This document shows, piece after piece, positions 7,172 through 17,667 of a DNA stretch of 64,000 bases (positions within the stretch are counted from its first letter, which is position 1; each line of letters begins with the position of its first letter). Made by a program: the position numbers and the translations under genes. The notes below the pieces were generated by a model. The model did no database searches. It was not told the DNA's origin and saw only the letters and a list, made by a program, of their open reading frames with translations. Source of the stretch: Arthrobacter_N sp051262515 (GTDB lineage: Bacteria; Actinomycetota; Actinomycetes; Actinomycetales; Micrococcaceae); NCBI RefSeq assembly GCF_051262515.1, contig NZ_JBIMER010000002.1, forward strand, positions 248,001 through 312,000, written 5' to 3'.

Positions 7172-8909
7172 AACGCAGGACGAGCGTAGGGGCGGTGGAA
7201 GGTTCCACGGGGTGCCGGTGCGGGCGCTGGTCGCCATGCTGGCCGCCGTCGTGCTCCTCGCCGCCGGCTGCGGCTCCATACCCGTCCGCGGGCCGGTGGG
7301 CACCATCGGACCCGAGGGCCAGACGGAGTCCGAATTCCAGTACGCCTTCACGCCGCCCGGCCCGGAAGACGGTGCCGGCCCCGACGAGATCATCGCGGGC
7401 TTCTACCGTGCGGGCATCTCGCCGCAGGACGACTACAAGGTGGCCCGCGAATACCTGGCTCCCGAACTGGCGCGCTCCTGGCAGAGCACGGCACGAACCC
7501 TGGTCTACGACTCCGAGCCGAACGTCGTCTCCAATGTCGAGGAGGGAAGCTACACGATCGAATTGGCCGTCGTCGCGACCATCGACGAGCACGGCATCCT
7601 GACCCGCAGCCCCGAGAACGCCACCGAATCCGTGGAGGTCGCCCTGACCGAAGTGGAAGACGAATGGCGCATCTCCGCCGCGCCGGACGGAACGCTGGTG
7701 GAGCAGGGGAACTTCCCGGTGTTGTTCTCGCCCTACGCCCTGTACTTCTACGATTCGACGCTGGCCTACGCCATTCCCGACTACCGGTGGTTCGCCAACC
7801 GGCAGTCCCTTGCCGCGCCCCTTGTCGAATCCATGTTGGCGGGTCCCGCGCCTTATCTGCGCAACGCGGTGCGCACCGCGTTCCCGGAGGACAGCGAGTT
7901 GGCCCGGGCGGCCGTGCCCGTGGATGCCCGGCACGCGACGGTGGACTTCGCGGACGGAGTGTTCGCCGACACCACGGAACTGCACCGCCAGCAGATGCAG
8001 CAGCAACTGGAGCTCACGCTGGCCGGCGTCGGGAACATCTCCTCCGTCACGATGACGGTCGGACAGCGTGCGGTCAGTCTGGGGGACACGTCGCCCGACT
8101 TCGTCAACGCCGTCGTCAACCCCGCGGTTCCGGACACGCAGGTGGCGGTTGCGGACAAGCAGTTGGTCTACTACCAGGGGAACGGCGTCCAGGCAGTGGT
8201 CGGTGTCGGGGACATCTCCAGTCACGATCCCCGCGACCCGGCCATGTCCCCGGGCGGCAACCGCTTCGCCTTCCTCAACGGCGACCGGAGCCGGCTGTTC
8301 ACGGTCGGTGAGGGCGGCGCCGTCCGGCGCGGCGCATCGGGAAAAAGCCTGTTGGCGCCCAGCATCGATATCCATGGATGGACCTGGACGGTGGATCCCA
8401 CCGACCGGACCCACGTGTATGCGGTGCCGGAGGACAGGTCGCGCCACGGCGAGGTCCGTGAGGTTGCGGCCGCCTGGATGGACAATGCGGTGGTCTCGTC
8501 ACTGCGGATCTCCCGGGATGGCGCCCGCGCCGTCGTGGTCGCCGAAATCGATGGCGAGGCGGGCGTGTACGTCTCCGGAGTGATCAGGGACACCGAAGGC
8601 GTGCCGCGCGGATTCACCGAGCCGTCGCGCCTACCCTCGACCGTCCCCGTGGGCAAGGCGGTCTGGGACTCGGCGACCTCCGTGATCGTCATGGCGCCCG
8701 ACAACGAGCAGCCGGTCGAGGCCGAACGCATCCCGCTGGCAGGGGACAGCGAAGTCTTCCAGCCGCTGCTGGGCATGACGGGAATATCGGCCGCGCCGGG
8801 CGAGCAGCGCACCGTCTACGCGGAAACGCCCGAGGGAGTCTACTCGCGGGTGAGCAACCTGTGGAAGAAGCAGGCGGGACAGGCCCGCTATTTGGCCTAC
8901 CCCGGCTGA
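7164..8909 (+). CDS. lpqB: LpqB lipoprotein, MtrAB accessory factor
   Basis: 581-aa lipoprotein. The signal peptide ends in the lipobox LLAAGC, with Cys36 the predicted lipidated residue, so the protein is anchored to the outer face of the membrane. It contains a GerMN domain (about residues 200-320: FPVLFSPYALYFYDSTL, then a beta/alpha repeat) and a C-terminal beta-propeller-like LpqB domain. LpqB interacts with MtrB and influences MtrA activity in mycobacteria. The ATG at 7164 is preferred over the in-frame ATG at 7146 because GGGAGGAC sits 3-10 nt before it. The 8-nt overlap with mtrB implies coupled translation. Confidence 0.95.
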   Translation: MPRTQDERRGGGRFHGVPVRALVAMLAAVVLLAAGCGSIPVRGPVGTIGPEGQTESEFQYAFTPPGPEDGAGPDEIIAGFYRAGISPQDDYKVAREYLAPELARSWQSTARTLVYDSEPNVVSNVEEGSYTIELAVVATIDEHGILTRSPENATESVEVALTEVEDEWRISAAPDGTLVEQGNFPVLFSPYALYFYDSTLAYAIPDYRWFANRQSLAAPLVESMLAGPAPYLRNAVRTAFPEDSELARAAVPVDARHATVDFADGVFADTTELHRQQMQQQLELTLAGVGNISSVTMTVGQRAVSLGDTSPDFVNAVVNPAVPDTQVAVADKQLVYYQGNGVQAVVGVGDISSHDPRDPAMSPGGNRFAFLNGDRSRLFTVGEGGAVRRGASGKSLLAPSIDIHGWTWTVDPTDRTHVYAVPEDRSRHGEVREVAAAWMDNAVVSSLRISRDGARAVVVAEIDGEAGVYVSGVIRDTEGVPRGFTEPSRLPSTVPVGKAVWDSATSVIVMAPDNEQPVEAERIPLAGDSEVFQPLLGMTGISAAPGEQRTVYAETPEGVYSRVSNLWKKQAGQARYLAYPG

Positions 8910-9016
8910 CCCCGCCTCCACGCCGAAGTCCTTCCACACGTTCCGGTCCGCGCCGCCGGTCCACAGTCCGGCGTCGCCCGAGCGCGGCACGGCCCCGCGT
9001 CGGCGACGATGGGGCC

Positions 9017-9982
9017 ATGGACCGCCCCTTCGCACCCCACATCGCAGCGACAGTGGACGCCTGGCTTTTCCACCCCCGGGCACTCTCGGCCGTGGCGGCC
9101 TTGCGCGACTTGGCCTCGGTCCTCTCCCCGTCCGACTGCGTCGGGTGCGGGGCGTCGGACGCGGTGCTCTGCCCGCGCTGCCGGGCGGTGATCCGCGCCG
9201 CCACGGTGCGTCCCTTTCCCGCGCACGACGGCGCGGAGTCGCTGCCGCTGCGGGAAGCCCTCTCGCCCGGACGCGCCACCGCCCCGCCCGTGGGAGCCGG
9301 CGTCGACGCCGGCGGGACGCCGGGGGGATTCCTCGAGCCGCTTCCCGCCGTCGCCGCGGGGATCTACCGGAACGAATTGGCGGCGGCGTTGTTGGCGTTC
9401 AAGAACAAACAACGCACGGGACTCGTATCCGTGTTGGGACCGGCGCTCGCCGGTGCCCTGAGAACAGCGCGCCCGGCCTGGGAACGTGACGGGCCGTCGT
9501 CCGGAGACGGAGACGCAGACTCGGAGGTGCTGCTGGTCCCCGTTCCCTCCCACTTCGCCGCGCGCACGCGTCGTGGATACGCCCCCGTTGACGTCCTTGC
9601 CGGGTGGGTGTCCGCGCGGGGGTTGCTTCCGCGCGGAACACGGGTGGAGGGGTTGCTCGTCCAGCGCGACCTCCTTGGCCTCGGCCACGGGGCGCAGAAG
9701 GGCAAGGGGCGCCGTGCACGGGGGCAGGCCAGGGGATCCATGTCGGTGCGACGCGGCAAGGTCGCGAAAGGCCGGACCTGCGTGATTGTGGATGACGTGC
9801 TGACCACCGGCGCGACGGTTGCAGAGGCGTACCGGTGCCTTACGGAGGCCGGTGCACGGGTCGAGGCGGCCGTCTTCGTCGCCGCGACGCGTCCGCCCCG
9901 ACACGCCGACTCCGCGCACGCACAGGACGGTTCAGCGGACGGTGAACGAGAAACATTTGGCAACTCCATTGAAACCGGCTAG
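9017..9982 (+). CDS. ComF-like phosphoribosyltransferase-family protein
   Basis: 321 aa. An N-terminal zinc-ribbon-like segment (CVGCGASDAVLCPRCRAVI, about residues 39-57) is followed by a phosphoribosyltransferase fold with the PRPP-binding loop CVIVDDVLTTGATVAEA near residue 255. This is the ComF/GntX architecture; ComF proteins act in DNA uptake in naturally competent species, but actinobacterial members are untested and may serve another role. In the middle, the motif AALLAFKNKQRTGL matches the family's conserved AFKF(R)G region. It stands alone between lpqB and hpf; the 107-bp gap upstream shows no clear terminator. The tail after about residue 290 is low-complexity and hydrophilic. Confidence 0.85.
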   Translation: MDRPFAPHIAATVDAWLFHPRALSAVAALRDLASVLSPSDCVGCGASDAVLCPRCRAVIRAATVRPFPAHDGAESLPLREALSPGRATAPPVGAGVDAGGTPGGFLEPLPAVAAGIYRNELAAALLAFKNKQRTGLVSVLGPALAGALRTARPAWERDGPSSGDGDADSEVLLVPVPSHFAARTRRGYAPVDVLAGWVSARGLLPRGTRVEGLLVQRDLLGLGHGAQKGKGRRARGQARGSMSVRRGKVAKGRTCVIVDDVLTTGATVAEAYRCLTEAGARVEAAVFVAATRPPRHADSAHAQDGSADGERETFGNSIETG

Positions 9983-9996
9983 GGGTGAACTACGGT
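9969..9996 (+). promoter_or_regulatory. putative promoter of hpf
   Basis: TTGAAA at 9969-9974, a 16-bp spacer and TACGGT at 9991-9996 overlap the end of the comF-like gene. The -10 obeys TANNNT. The implied untranslated leader of about 100 nt contains the hairpin described separately. Confidence 0.4.
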
Positions 9997-10036
9997 GAGA
10001 TATGGGCACCTCGCCAGGAGGATAAGAACCCATCTT

Positions 10037-10070
10037 CAGCGGCTGGAAGGAGCACCCCTTTTGGCCGCTG
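10037..10070 (+). other. hairpin in the hpf leader
   Basis: Outer stem CAGCGGC (10037-10043) with GCCGCTG (10064-10070), and inner stem AAGG (10047-10050) with CCTT (10057-10060), separated by a symmetric 3+3 internal loop. It lies 34 nt before the hpf start and is not followed by a T-run, so it is more likely an RNA leader structure than a terminator. Confidence 0.4.
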
Positions 10071-10104
10071 ATGTGTCACCCGAGGCAAGTAGTAGGAGGA
10101 CACC

Positions 10105-10791
10105 ATGGAGATGATGATCACCGGACGCAACCTGACGGTTTCCGACAGGTTCCGGGAGTACGCGGACGAAAAGGTCGCGAAGATCGAGCAACTGGCAACG
10201 AAGGTCCAGCGCCTCGACGTCAAGGTGACCAAGGAGCCCAACGCACGCCAGACCGACACGCAGCTCACCGTTGAGATCAGTGTCGTCGGCCGGGGACCTG
10301 CCATCCGCGCGGAGGCCAAGGCGGCGGACAAGTTCGCGGCATTCGACATCGCTTTCTCCAAACTGCTCGAGCGTCTGCGGCGCGCAAGGGACCGCAAGAA
10401 GGTCCACCACGGACGCCAGACGCCGCAGGCGGTTTTCCAGGCCACGTCCACACTCGAACCGGCGAGTTCGACCGTGCCCCTCCACGAGGAGGCCGCAAGG
10501 GACCAGGCCGAAGCAGCGGCTCCCGCGGCAGAGGCCCCCGCGGAAAACCCGGTGGAGATCCGCCGGAAGGTCTTTCCCGCGGCTTCCATGAGCGTCGACG
10601 ACGCCGTCGACCGCATGGAGATGGTGGGACACCCCTTTTACCTGTTCGTCGACGACACCACGGGCCAGCCGTCGGTGGTCTACCGCCGGAAGGGCTGGGC
10701 CTACGGCATCATCTCCCTGGACGGCGAATGCAACGACGAGGAAACGGTGGAGGTTCGCCACTACCGCGGCGCCGAGGCGGCAAACGCCTAG
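10105..10791 (+). CDS. hpf: long-form ribosome hibernation promoting factor
   Basis: 228-aa long HPF. The N-terminal S30AE domain (1-100: MITGRNLTVSDRFREYADEKVAKIEQL) binds the 30S decoding region. A linker rich in Ala, Glu and Pro (about 110-160) connects to the C-terminal dimerisation domain (about 165-228: VEIRRKVFPAASMSVDDAVDRMEMVGHPFYLFVDD) that joins two ribosomes into inactive 100S dimers in stationary phase or stress. In mycobacteria the homologue is under DosR or other stress control. ATG at 10105 follows GTAGGAGGACACC; two further in-frame ATGs lie just downstream but have poorer spacing. Confidence 0.96.
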   Translation: MEMMITGRNLTVSDRFREYADEKVAKIEQLATKVQRLDVKVTKEPNARQTDTQLTVEISVVGRGPAIRAEAKAADKFAAFDIAFSKLLERLRRARDRKKVHHGRQTPQAVFQATSTLEPASSTVPLHEEAARDQAEAAAPAAEAPAENPVEIRRKVFPAASMSVDDAVDRMEMVGHPFYLFVDDTTGQPSVVYRRKGWAYGIISLDGECNDEETVEVRHYRGAEAANA

Positions 10792-10809
10792 GACGCGGAT
10801 GGCCGGTCC

Positions 10810-10815
10810 TAGACT
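10810..10815 (+). promoter_or_regulatory. leaderless promoter -10 of the YcaQ-like gene
   Basis: TAGACT ends 6 nt before the ATG at 10822, and no Shine-Dalgarno is present. The transcription start should coincide with the A of the start codon. This supports 10822 as the true translation start. Confidence 0.6.
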
Positions 10816-10821
10816 GGCCGC

Positions 10822-12051
10822 ATGACACCACGGATGACCTTGGAACGGGCACGGCGCATCGCGCTGGCGGCCCAGGGCCTATCCACACGGAGGCCCACCG
10901 GCCGGGCGAGTGCCCGGCGGGTGGGCCTTGCCGTGGAGAGGCTGCAACTCCTGCAGATCGACTCGGTCAATGTCCTCAGCCGCGCGCACTACCTGCCGCT
11001 CTATTCCCGCCTCGGGGACTACGACCGCGACGTGTTGGACCGGCTCGCGTCACGGCAGCCCCGGCGACTCGTGGAGTACTGGGCGCACGAGGCAAGTTTT
11101 GTCCGCCCGGAGCACTTCGCTGACCTGCGGGTTTGGCAGCGCCGCAACTGGATGGGCGATTTCTCCAGCGACTCCGGCGAGCTCCGGCGGACCGCCGACC
11201 TGGTGCTGGAGACCCTGCACGCGTCGAGGCCCCTGACGGCCCGCCAGGTGCAGGCGCGCCTCGGACACGTGGAGGACCCGCATCGGGACAACTGGGGCTG
11301 GAACTGGTCTGCGGTCAAGAGGTCGCTCGAGGTGCTGTTTGCGGCCGGCGATGTGGGATCCGTCGGCCGCACCCAGCAGTTCGAGCGGCGCTACGCTCAC
11401 ATTGCCAGCGTGCTGCCGGGTGGTTTCCCGGCCGATCCGAACCCGGACCCGGACGAAGCCATGCTGCGCTTGATCGCAGCGGCGGCGCGGGCGCACGGCA
11501 TCGGCACGGTGCGCTGCTTCGCCGACTATTTCAGGGTTCCCCTGAAGCCGGCCGCGCGCGCGGTTGACCGGCTGGTGGGGCGGGGCGAGCTGGAGCCCGT
11601 CCACGTCGACGGTTGGCGCGGCGACCAATACGTGCACGTCGCTGCCGCGGTGCCGCGAACGGCGTCGGGTCGGGCTCTCCTGGGTCCCTTTGACTCCATG
11701 GTGTTCGAACGCCGGCGGCTCGAGGAGCTCTTCGGCTTCCGCTACCGGATCGAGATCTACACGCCCGAACCGAAGCGGCAGTTCGGCTACTACGTCCTGC
11801 CGTTCCTTTTGGGCCAGCGAATGGCGGCCCGCGTGGACCTGAAATCGGATCGGGCGAACGGGAAGCTGCTGGTCCGTGCCAGCCACGCGGAGACCGACGC
11901 ACCACGGGAGACGGCCGGCGAGTTGGCCCGGGAACTGCGCCTGATGGCCGGGTGGCTGGGGCTCGGCGAGGTGGTGGTTGAACCGCGCGGCGACCTGGCC
12001 CCGGAACTCGCGGCGGAGGTGCGAAACGACGGCGCGGGAACCATCCCCTGA
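10822..12051 (+). CDS. YcaQ/AlkX-type winged-helix DNA glycosylase
   Basis: 409 aa, full length for the family. YcaQ proteins are winged-helix DNA glycosylases that excise alkylated bases and unhook interstrand crosslinks. The characteristic QxD catalytic motif is present as Gln45-Ile46-Asp47 in RLQLLQIDSVNVLSRAHYLP, and the conserved EYWAHEASF block follows near residue 92. The C-terminal half includes GPFDSMVFERRRLEELFGFRY, also typical. It has its own leaderless promoter and lies between hpf and secA, a common actinobacterial order. Family assignment is firm; the exact lesion repaired is inferred from studied homologues. Confidence 0.9.
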   Translation: MTPRMTLERARRIALAAQGLSTRRPTGRASARRVGLAVERLQLLQIDSVNVLSRAHYLPLYSRLGDYDRDVLDRLASRQPRRLVEYWAHEASFVRPEHFADLRVWQRRNWMGDFSSDSGELRRTADLVLETLHASRPLTARQVQARLGHVEDPHRDNWGWNWSAVKRSLEVLFAAGDVGSVGRTQQFERRYAHIASVLPGGFPADPNPDPDEAMLRLIAAAARAHGIGTVRCFADYFRVPLKPAARAVDRLVGRGELEPVHVDGWRGDQYVHVAAAVPRTASGRALLGPFDSMVFERRRLEELFGFRYRIEIYTPEPKRQFGYYVLPFLLGQRMAARVDLKSDRANGKLLVRASHAETDAPRETAGELARELRLMAGWLGLGEVVVEPRGDLAPELAAEVRNDGAGTIP

Positions 12052-12069
12052 GGTCGATCGTGTCTCACG

Positions 12070-12075
12070 TAGACT
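12070..12075 (+). promoter_or_regulatory. -10 box upstream of secA
   Basis: TAGACT 43 nt before the GTG start, followed by a small palindrome CTGGCctaGCCAG around the expected transcription start. Unlike several neighbours, secA keeps a leader with a GGGAG ribosome site. Confidence 0.45.
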
Positions 12076-12118
12076 GGCCTAGCCAGAATTCCTGTGCCTG
12101 AGATTTGGGAGCTGCCAC

Positions 12119-14841
<2,723 letters not shown>

Positions 14842-14845
<4 letters not shown>

Positions 14846-15399
14846 CCGATTTCCAGGGCGGAAACCTTCCACTGTCCGCGCCGCAGCTCGATCCTCAGAG
14901 CGGCGGCGCGGACCCGTGTCTGGTCCACCACGACAAGTGACGCCTCGTAGACCCCTTCGCCGACCCGGCACAGGCGGGTCCGCCGGACCGCGGTGTTCCG
15001 GTAGAGACGTGTCCCTGCGGACTGATGCGCCGTCGTCGTGAGCTGGACGCGGTCGCAGATCTTCTCGAAGCTCTCGGGGTCCAGCCACCGGGCCAGCTGG
15101 TGGACCGGCCGGATGCCGGCCATCGATTCAAATGCGGCCTGGCCTACGACACGGGCTATCGACGCTATGTGGCGGTGTTCTGCCCGCAGGTCGATCGGCT
15201 CCGGGGGATTTGGCGACCGTACCGGCGGTTCGCGTCGGTCGCCCGCGGACGGTGAGGCGCCGGCGGAGCCTCCTGTGGATGAGCCGTATGACGGCATCAC
15301 GTCGGCGAAGCGTCGGACGGCCTGGGGTTGATCGCCGCCGCTGGCTGGGCCGTGGAGTGGTCGGGACGTGATGGGGCGGGGTTCCGGCGTGGTGGTCAT
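14842..15399 (-). CDS. DUF6459 (Rv-type) small conserved protein
   Basis: 185 aa. About 75 residues of Pro/Gly/Ser-rich disordered N-terminus precede a compact alpha/beta domain with SMAGIRPVHQLARWLDPESFEKICDR and a C-terminal beta hairpin ALRIELRRGQWKVSALEIG. This pattern matches actinobacterial proteins grouped as DUF6459, often encoded beside secA; function is unknown, although a link to secretion is often assumed from gene order. ATG start behind GGGAGGAC. It is downstream of the LysM gene on the same strand (42-bp gap), so the two probably form an operon. The stop overlaps that of secA. Confidence 0.75.
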
Positions 15400-15441
15400 G
15401 ATGTCCTCCCGAGACGGTTCGTTGGATTGGGTGCTTGTTGG

Positions 15442-16209
15442 TTATCCGGCAGGCGGAATGAGTATCGACCCGACCGACAGGTGGTCGGGGTCGGAACCGA
15501 TGGTGTGGCGATTCGCGCCATACCAGCGCGGCCATTCGCGCGCGATCTCGGCCTCCGTGGCGTCGCCTCCGAGGCTCCGGGCCGCAATGGACCAGAGCGA
15601 ATCGCCACGGGTCACGACGACGTCCCGTCCGGAATCCGACGGTGCGGATCCGCCGAGTACGCGGTCCATGGGTGCGGCCGGTTTCTCCGCACGCCAGCCC
15701 GGATCCGGGGCGCCTGCCGTAGCCCGCGGATTTACCGCCGATTCGGCTACCGTGTCCCTTGTTCCGACGTCGGTCGCCCAGTAGGGGACGGGGACCCCGG
15801 TGGCCTTCGCCGCCACGATCGGGGCGGACGCGGGCGCCGATGCCGCATGGGCGGCGGGCGACAGCAGCAGATTCGCGCCGAGCAGCGCCGCGACGAGGCG
15901 ACGCATGAATGCGGGACTGAGGCGCGCCGTCCGACGCGCCGCCTCCGTGTGCCCCGAACGTGCCATCACGCTGGCAGTGAGCGCGGCCGCCAGCCCCACG
16001 GCCCACCAGCCCAGCACCAGCAGGCCGAGGACCATGAGTGCAAAGGCGCTCAGGCTCTCGAACTCGCTGGACGAAGCGGGAACGGCCAAGAGCGCGCGAG
16101 CACCGCCGTCCAGGGGTCCCAAGCCGCACCAGAGGAGAAACGCGCCGAGTGCGGCGATGGTAAGGCACCAGGCATAATCGAGAGATTCGGCTCTCATTGC
16201 ATTCACCAT
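15442..16209 (-). CDS. LysM domain membrane protein
   Basis: 255 aa. Hydrophobic segments at about residues 14-28 and 55-78 (LMVLGLLVLGWWAVGLAAAL) and a third near 106-122 (LVAALLGANLLLSPAAHA) anchor it in the membrane. The C-terminal extracytoplasmic part has a LysM-like motif (VVVTRGDSLWSIAARSLGG near residue 198, ending in LSVGSILIPP) expected to bind peptidoglycan. The linker is Pro/Ala rich. Start is uncertain: ATG at 16209 or the in-frame ATG at 16197, neither with a strong ribosome site. It diverges from the unknown gene at 16323. Such LysM genes are common beside secA in Arthrobacter-like genomes; the role is unproven. Confidence 0.75.
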   Translation of the reverse strand: MVNAMRAESLDYAWCLTIAALGAFLLWCGLGPLDGGARALLAVPASSSEFESLSAFALMVLGLLVLGWWAVGLAAALTASVMARSGHTEAARRTARLSPAFMRRLVAALLGANLLLSPAAHAASAPASAPIVAAKATGVPVPYWATDVGTRDTVAESAVNPRATAGAPDPGWRAEKPAAPMDRVLGGSAPSDSGRDVVVTRGDSLWSIAARSLGGDATEAEIAREWPRWYGANRHTIGSDPDHLSVGSILIPPAG

Positions 16210-16309
16210 TCTTTGGGGAATTAGAAGCTATTTGATGTCGTTTAGTATCGCTAGTGCCCATATCGTGCCATTTGTCGTGCGGGGTGTCCAGAGTGTGTCG
16301 AGTGTTCGC

Positions 16310-16315
16310 TAGGCT
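16310..16315 (+). promoter_or_regulatory. leaderless promoter -10 for the 16323 gene
   Basis: TAGGCT ends 7 nt before ATG 16323, with no ribosome site. The 113-bp divergent interval 16210-16322 is noticeably A/T-richer near its minus-strand end than the surrounding DNA. Confidence 0.55.
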
Positions 16316-16322
16316 GGCGTGC

Positions 16323-16874
16323 ATGAGATGGGATGCCCTGTTTGCCGACCTCGAAGCGCAGATGAACGGCGAAGCCGCCCGTGACCGCGTGGTCGAAATC
16401 CAGGAAATGGTCCGCATTGAGCGTTCCCAACTTCCTTTGGCCAGACGACTGGGCGGCCACCTTGGCGGGGAAGTGACCCTGCTGCTCTTGGGTGGGCTTC
16501 TGCTGCGCGGACGCCTGCAGCGGGTGGGGGCGGGGTGGCTGGGACTGGTGTCCGGAGGAGCCGAGTACGTCGTGCCGGTTGCGGCCCTCCGTTCGGTAGA
16601 GGGTGTGGGTGTCAGGGTCGCACCGGAAGAAAACGGGGGACGCCGGCTGCCGAGCCTCGGTGCCGCACTGAGGGCGCTGGTGCGGGACCGGGCACGCGTC
16701 ACGCTGCATGCCCGGGACGGAGCCGTTCTCGGGACGGGGACGTTGGACCACGCTGGAGCCGATCACCTCCAGCTTGCGGCCCATCCCCTCGGTGAATTCC
16801 GGCGGGGCTCGTCCGTCCGGTCGCTCCTTCTGGTGCCGTTCGACGCCGTCGCCGCCGTCCAGCGCGACCCCTAG
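16323..16874 (+). CDS. conserved hypothetical protein, 183 aa
   Basis: I do not recognise the function. The N-terminus (MRWDALFADLEAQMNGEAARDRVVEIQEMVRIERSQLPLARRL) is helical; the rest looks like repeated beta units (VTLLLLGGLLLRGRLQRVGAGWLGLVSGGAEYVVPVAALRSVEGV) that may form a small barrel, with a second related half (ARVTLHARDGAVLGTGTLDHAGADHLQLAAH). No signal peptide or transmembrane helix is evident. The style resembles a fairly common actinobacterial hypothetical found near secA or SAF/CpaE-like genes. Supported as a real gene by codon use and by the leaderless promoter that places the start at this ATG. Confidence 0.7.
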   Translation: MRWDALFADLEAQMNGEAARDRVVEIQEMVRIERSQLPLARRLGGHLGGEVTLLLLGGLLLRGRLQRVGAGWLGLVSGGAEYVVPVAALRSVEGVGVRVAPEENGGRRLPSLGAALRALVRDRARVTLHARDGAVLGTGTLDHAGADHLQLAAHPLGEFRRGSSVRSLLLVPFDAVAAVQRDP

Positions 16875-17019
16875 GTCCGCAGGGCGTGCCCTGTCCACAG
16901 GTTTGCGGTTCGCTTTTCCGTGACGGGCGTTTAACCAATAGTGTGGAATCGTGCCCTCCGCGCAGGCGGCGGTGCCGAATCATGCGGCGGGCGAGGGCCC
17001 GGAAGGCGGGGGACGACTC

Positions 17020-17667
17020 ATGGAACCGAATACGAGCGACGGAGAGCTGCGCCGCCTGCGGAAGCCGGGGTGGAAAGATCCGCGTCTTCTGGTCGGGATC
17101 CTGCTGATGGTCGCGTCGGTTGCCGGTGTGGTGGCGTTGATCTCCAGTCTGGACAAGTCCGTGGCAATGTACGTCGCCAAGGAAGACATCTCGCTGGGAG
17201 AGAAGGTGGAAGCGTCCCGGCTGTCCGTGGTCGAGGTTCGCCTCGACGGCACCGCCGACCGCTACGCCGTCGCCGGTGGTATTCCGGAAGGGGCCCAGGC
17301 GAACACGTTGATCCGGGCTGGCGAACTTGTCCCGATGCGCGCGTTGGGGGTGCCGGATGCCACCGGACGCAAACCGGTGACGATCGAATTGCAGCAGGCC
17401 CTACCGCAGGCTGTCGTCGTCGGAACGCGCGTTGACATCTGGTCGGGCGCGAAGACGGCAGCGACGAACTCGTACGAGCAGCCCGAGCTTCTCCTCCCAG
17501 GTGCCGAGGTTTCCGCGCTACGGCCGATGGAAACCGGATTCGGCGGAACCGCCGGCATCGTGGTCGAGGTCCTTGTGGAGGACGGCAAACTCGCGCAGTT
17601 GCTCAATGCCCTGGCAAACGACGCGCGCATCACAGTGGTCCACAATCCGTCCGGTGGCACGCCGTGA
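17020..17667 (+). CDS. SAF domain protein (CpaB/FlgA-like)
   Basis: 215 aa. A short cytoplasmic N-terminus with RKPGWKDPRL precedes one transmembrane helix (about residues 24-45: LLVGILLMVASVAGVVALI), then an SAF domain (VAKEDISLGEKVEASRLSVVEVR, and GELVPMRALG). SAF domains occur in CpaB pilus-assembly proteins and flagellar FlgA. The start at ATG 17020 is preferred over GTG 16951 because GGCGGGGGA lies 7 nt before it. It overlaps the CpaE-like gene by GTGA, so the two are cotranslated. No other tad/flp pilus gene is nearby. Confidence 0.82.
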   Translation: MEPNTSDGELRRLRKPGWKDPRLLVGILLMVASVAGVVALISSLDKSVAMYVAKEDISLGEKVEASRLSVVEVRLDGTADRYAVAGGIPEGAQANTLIRAGELVPMRALGVPDATGRKPVTIELQQALPQAVVVGTRVDIWSGAKTAATNSYEQPELLLPGAEVSALRPMETGFGGTAGIVVEVLVEDGKLAQLLNALANDARITVVHNPSGGTP

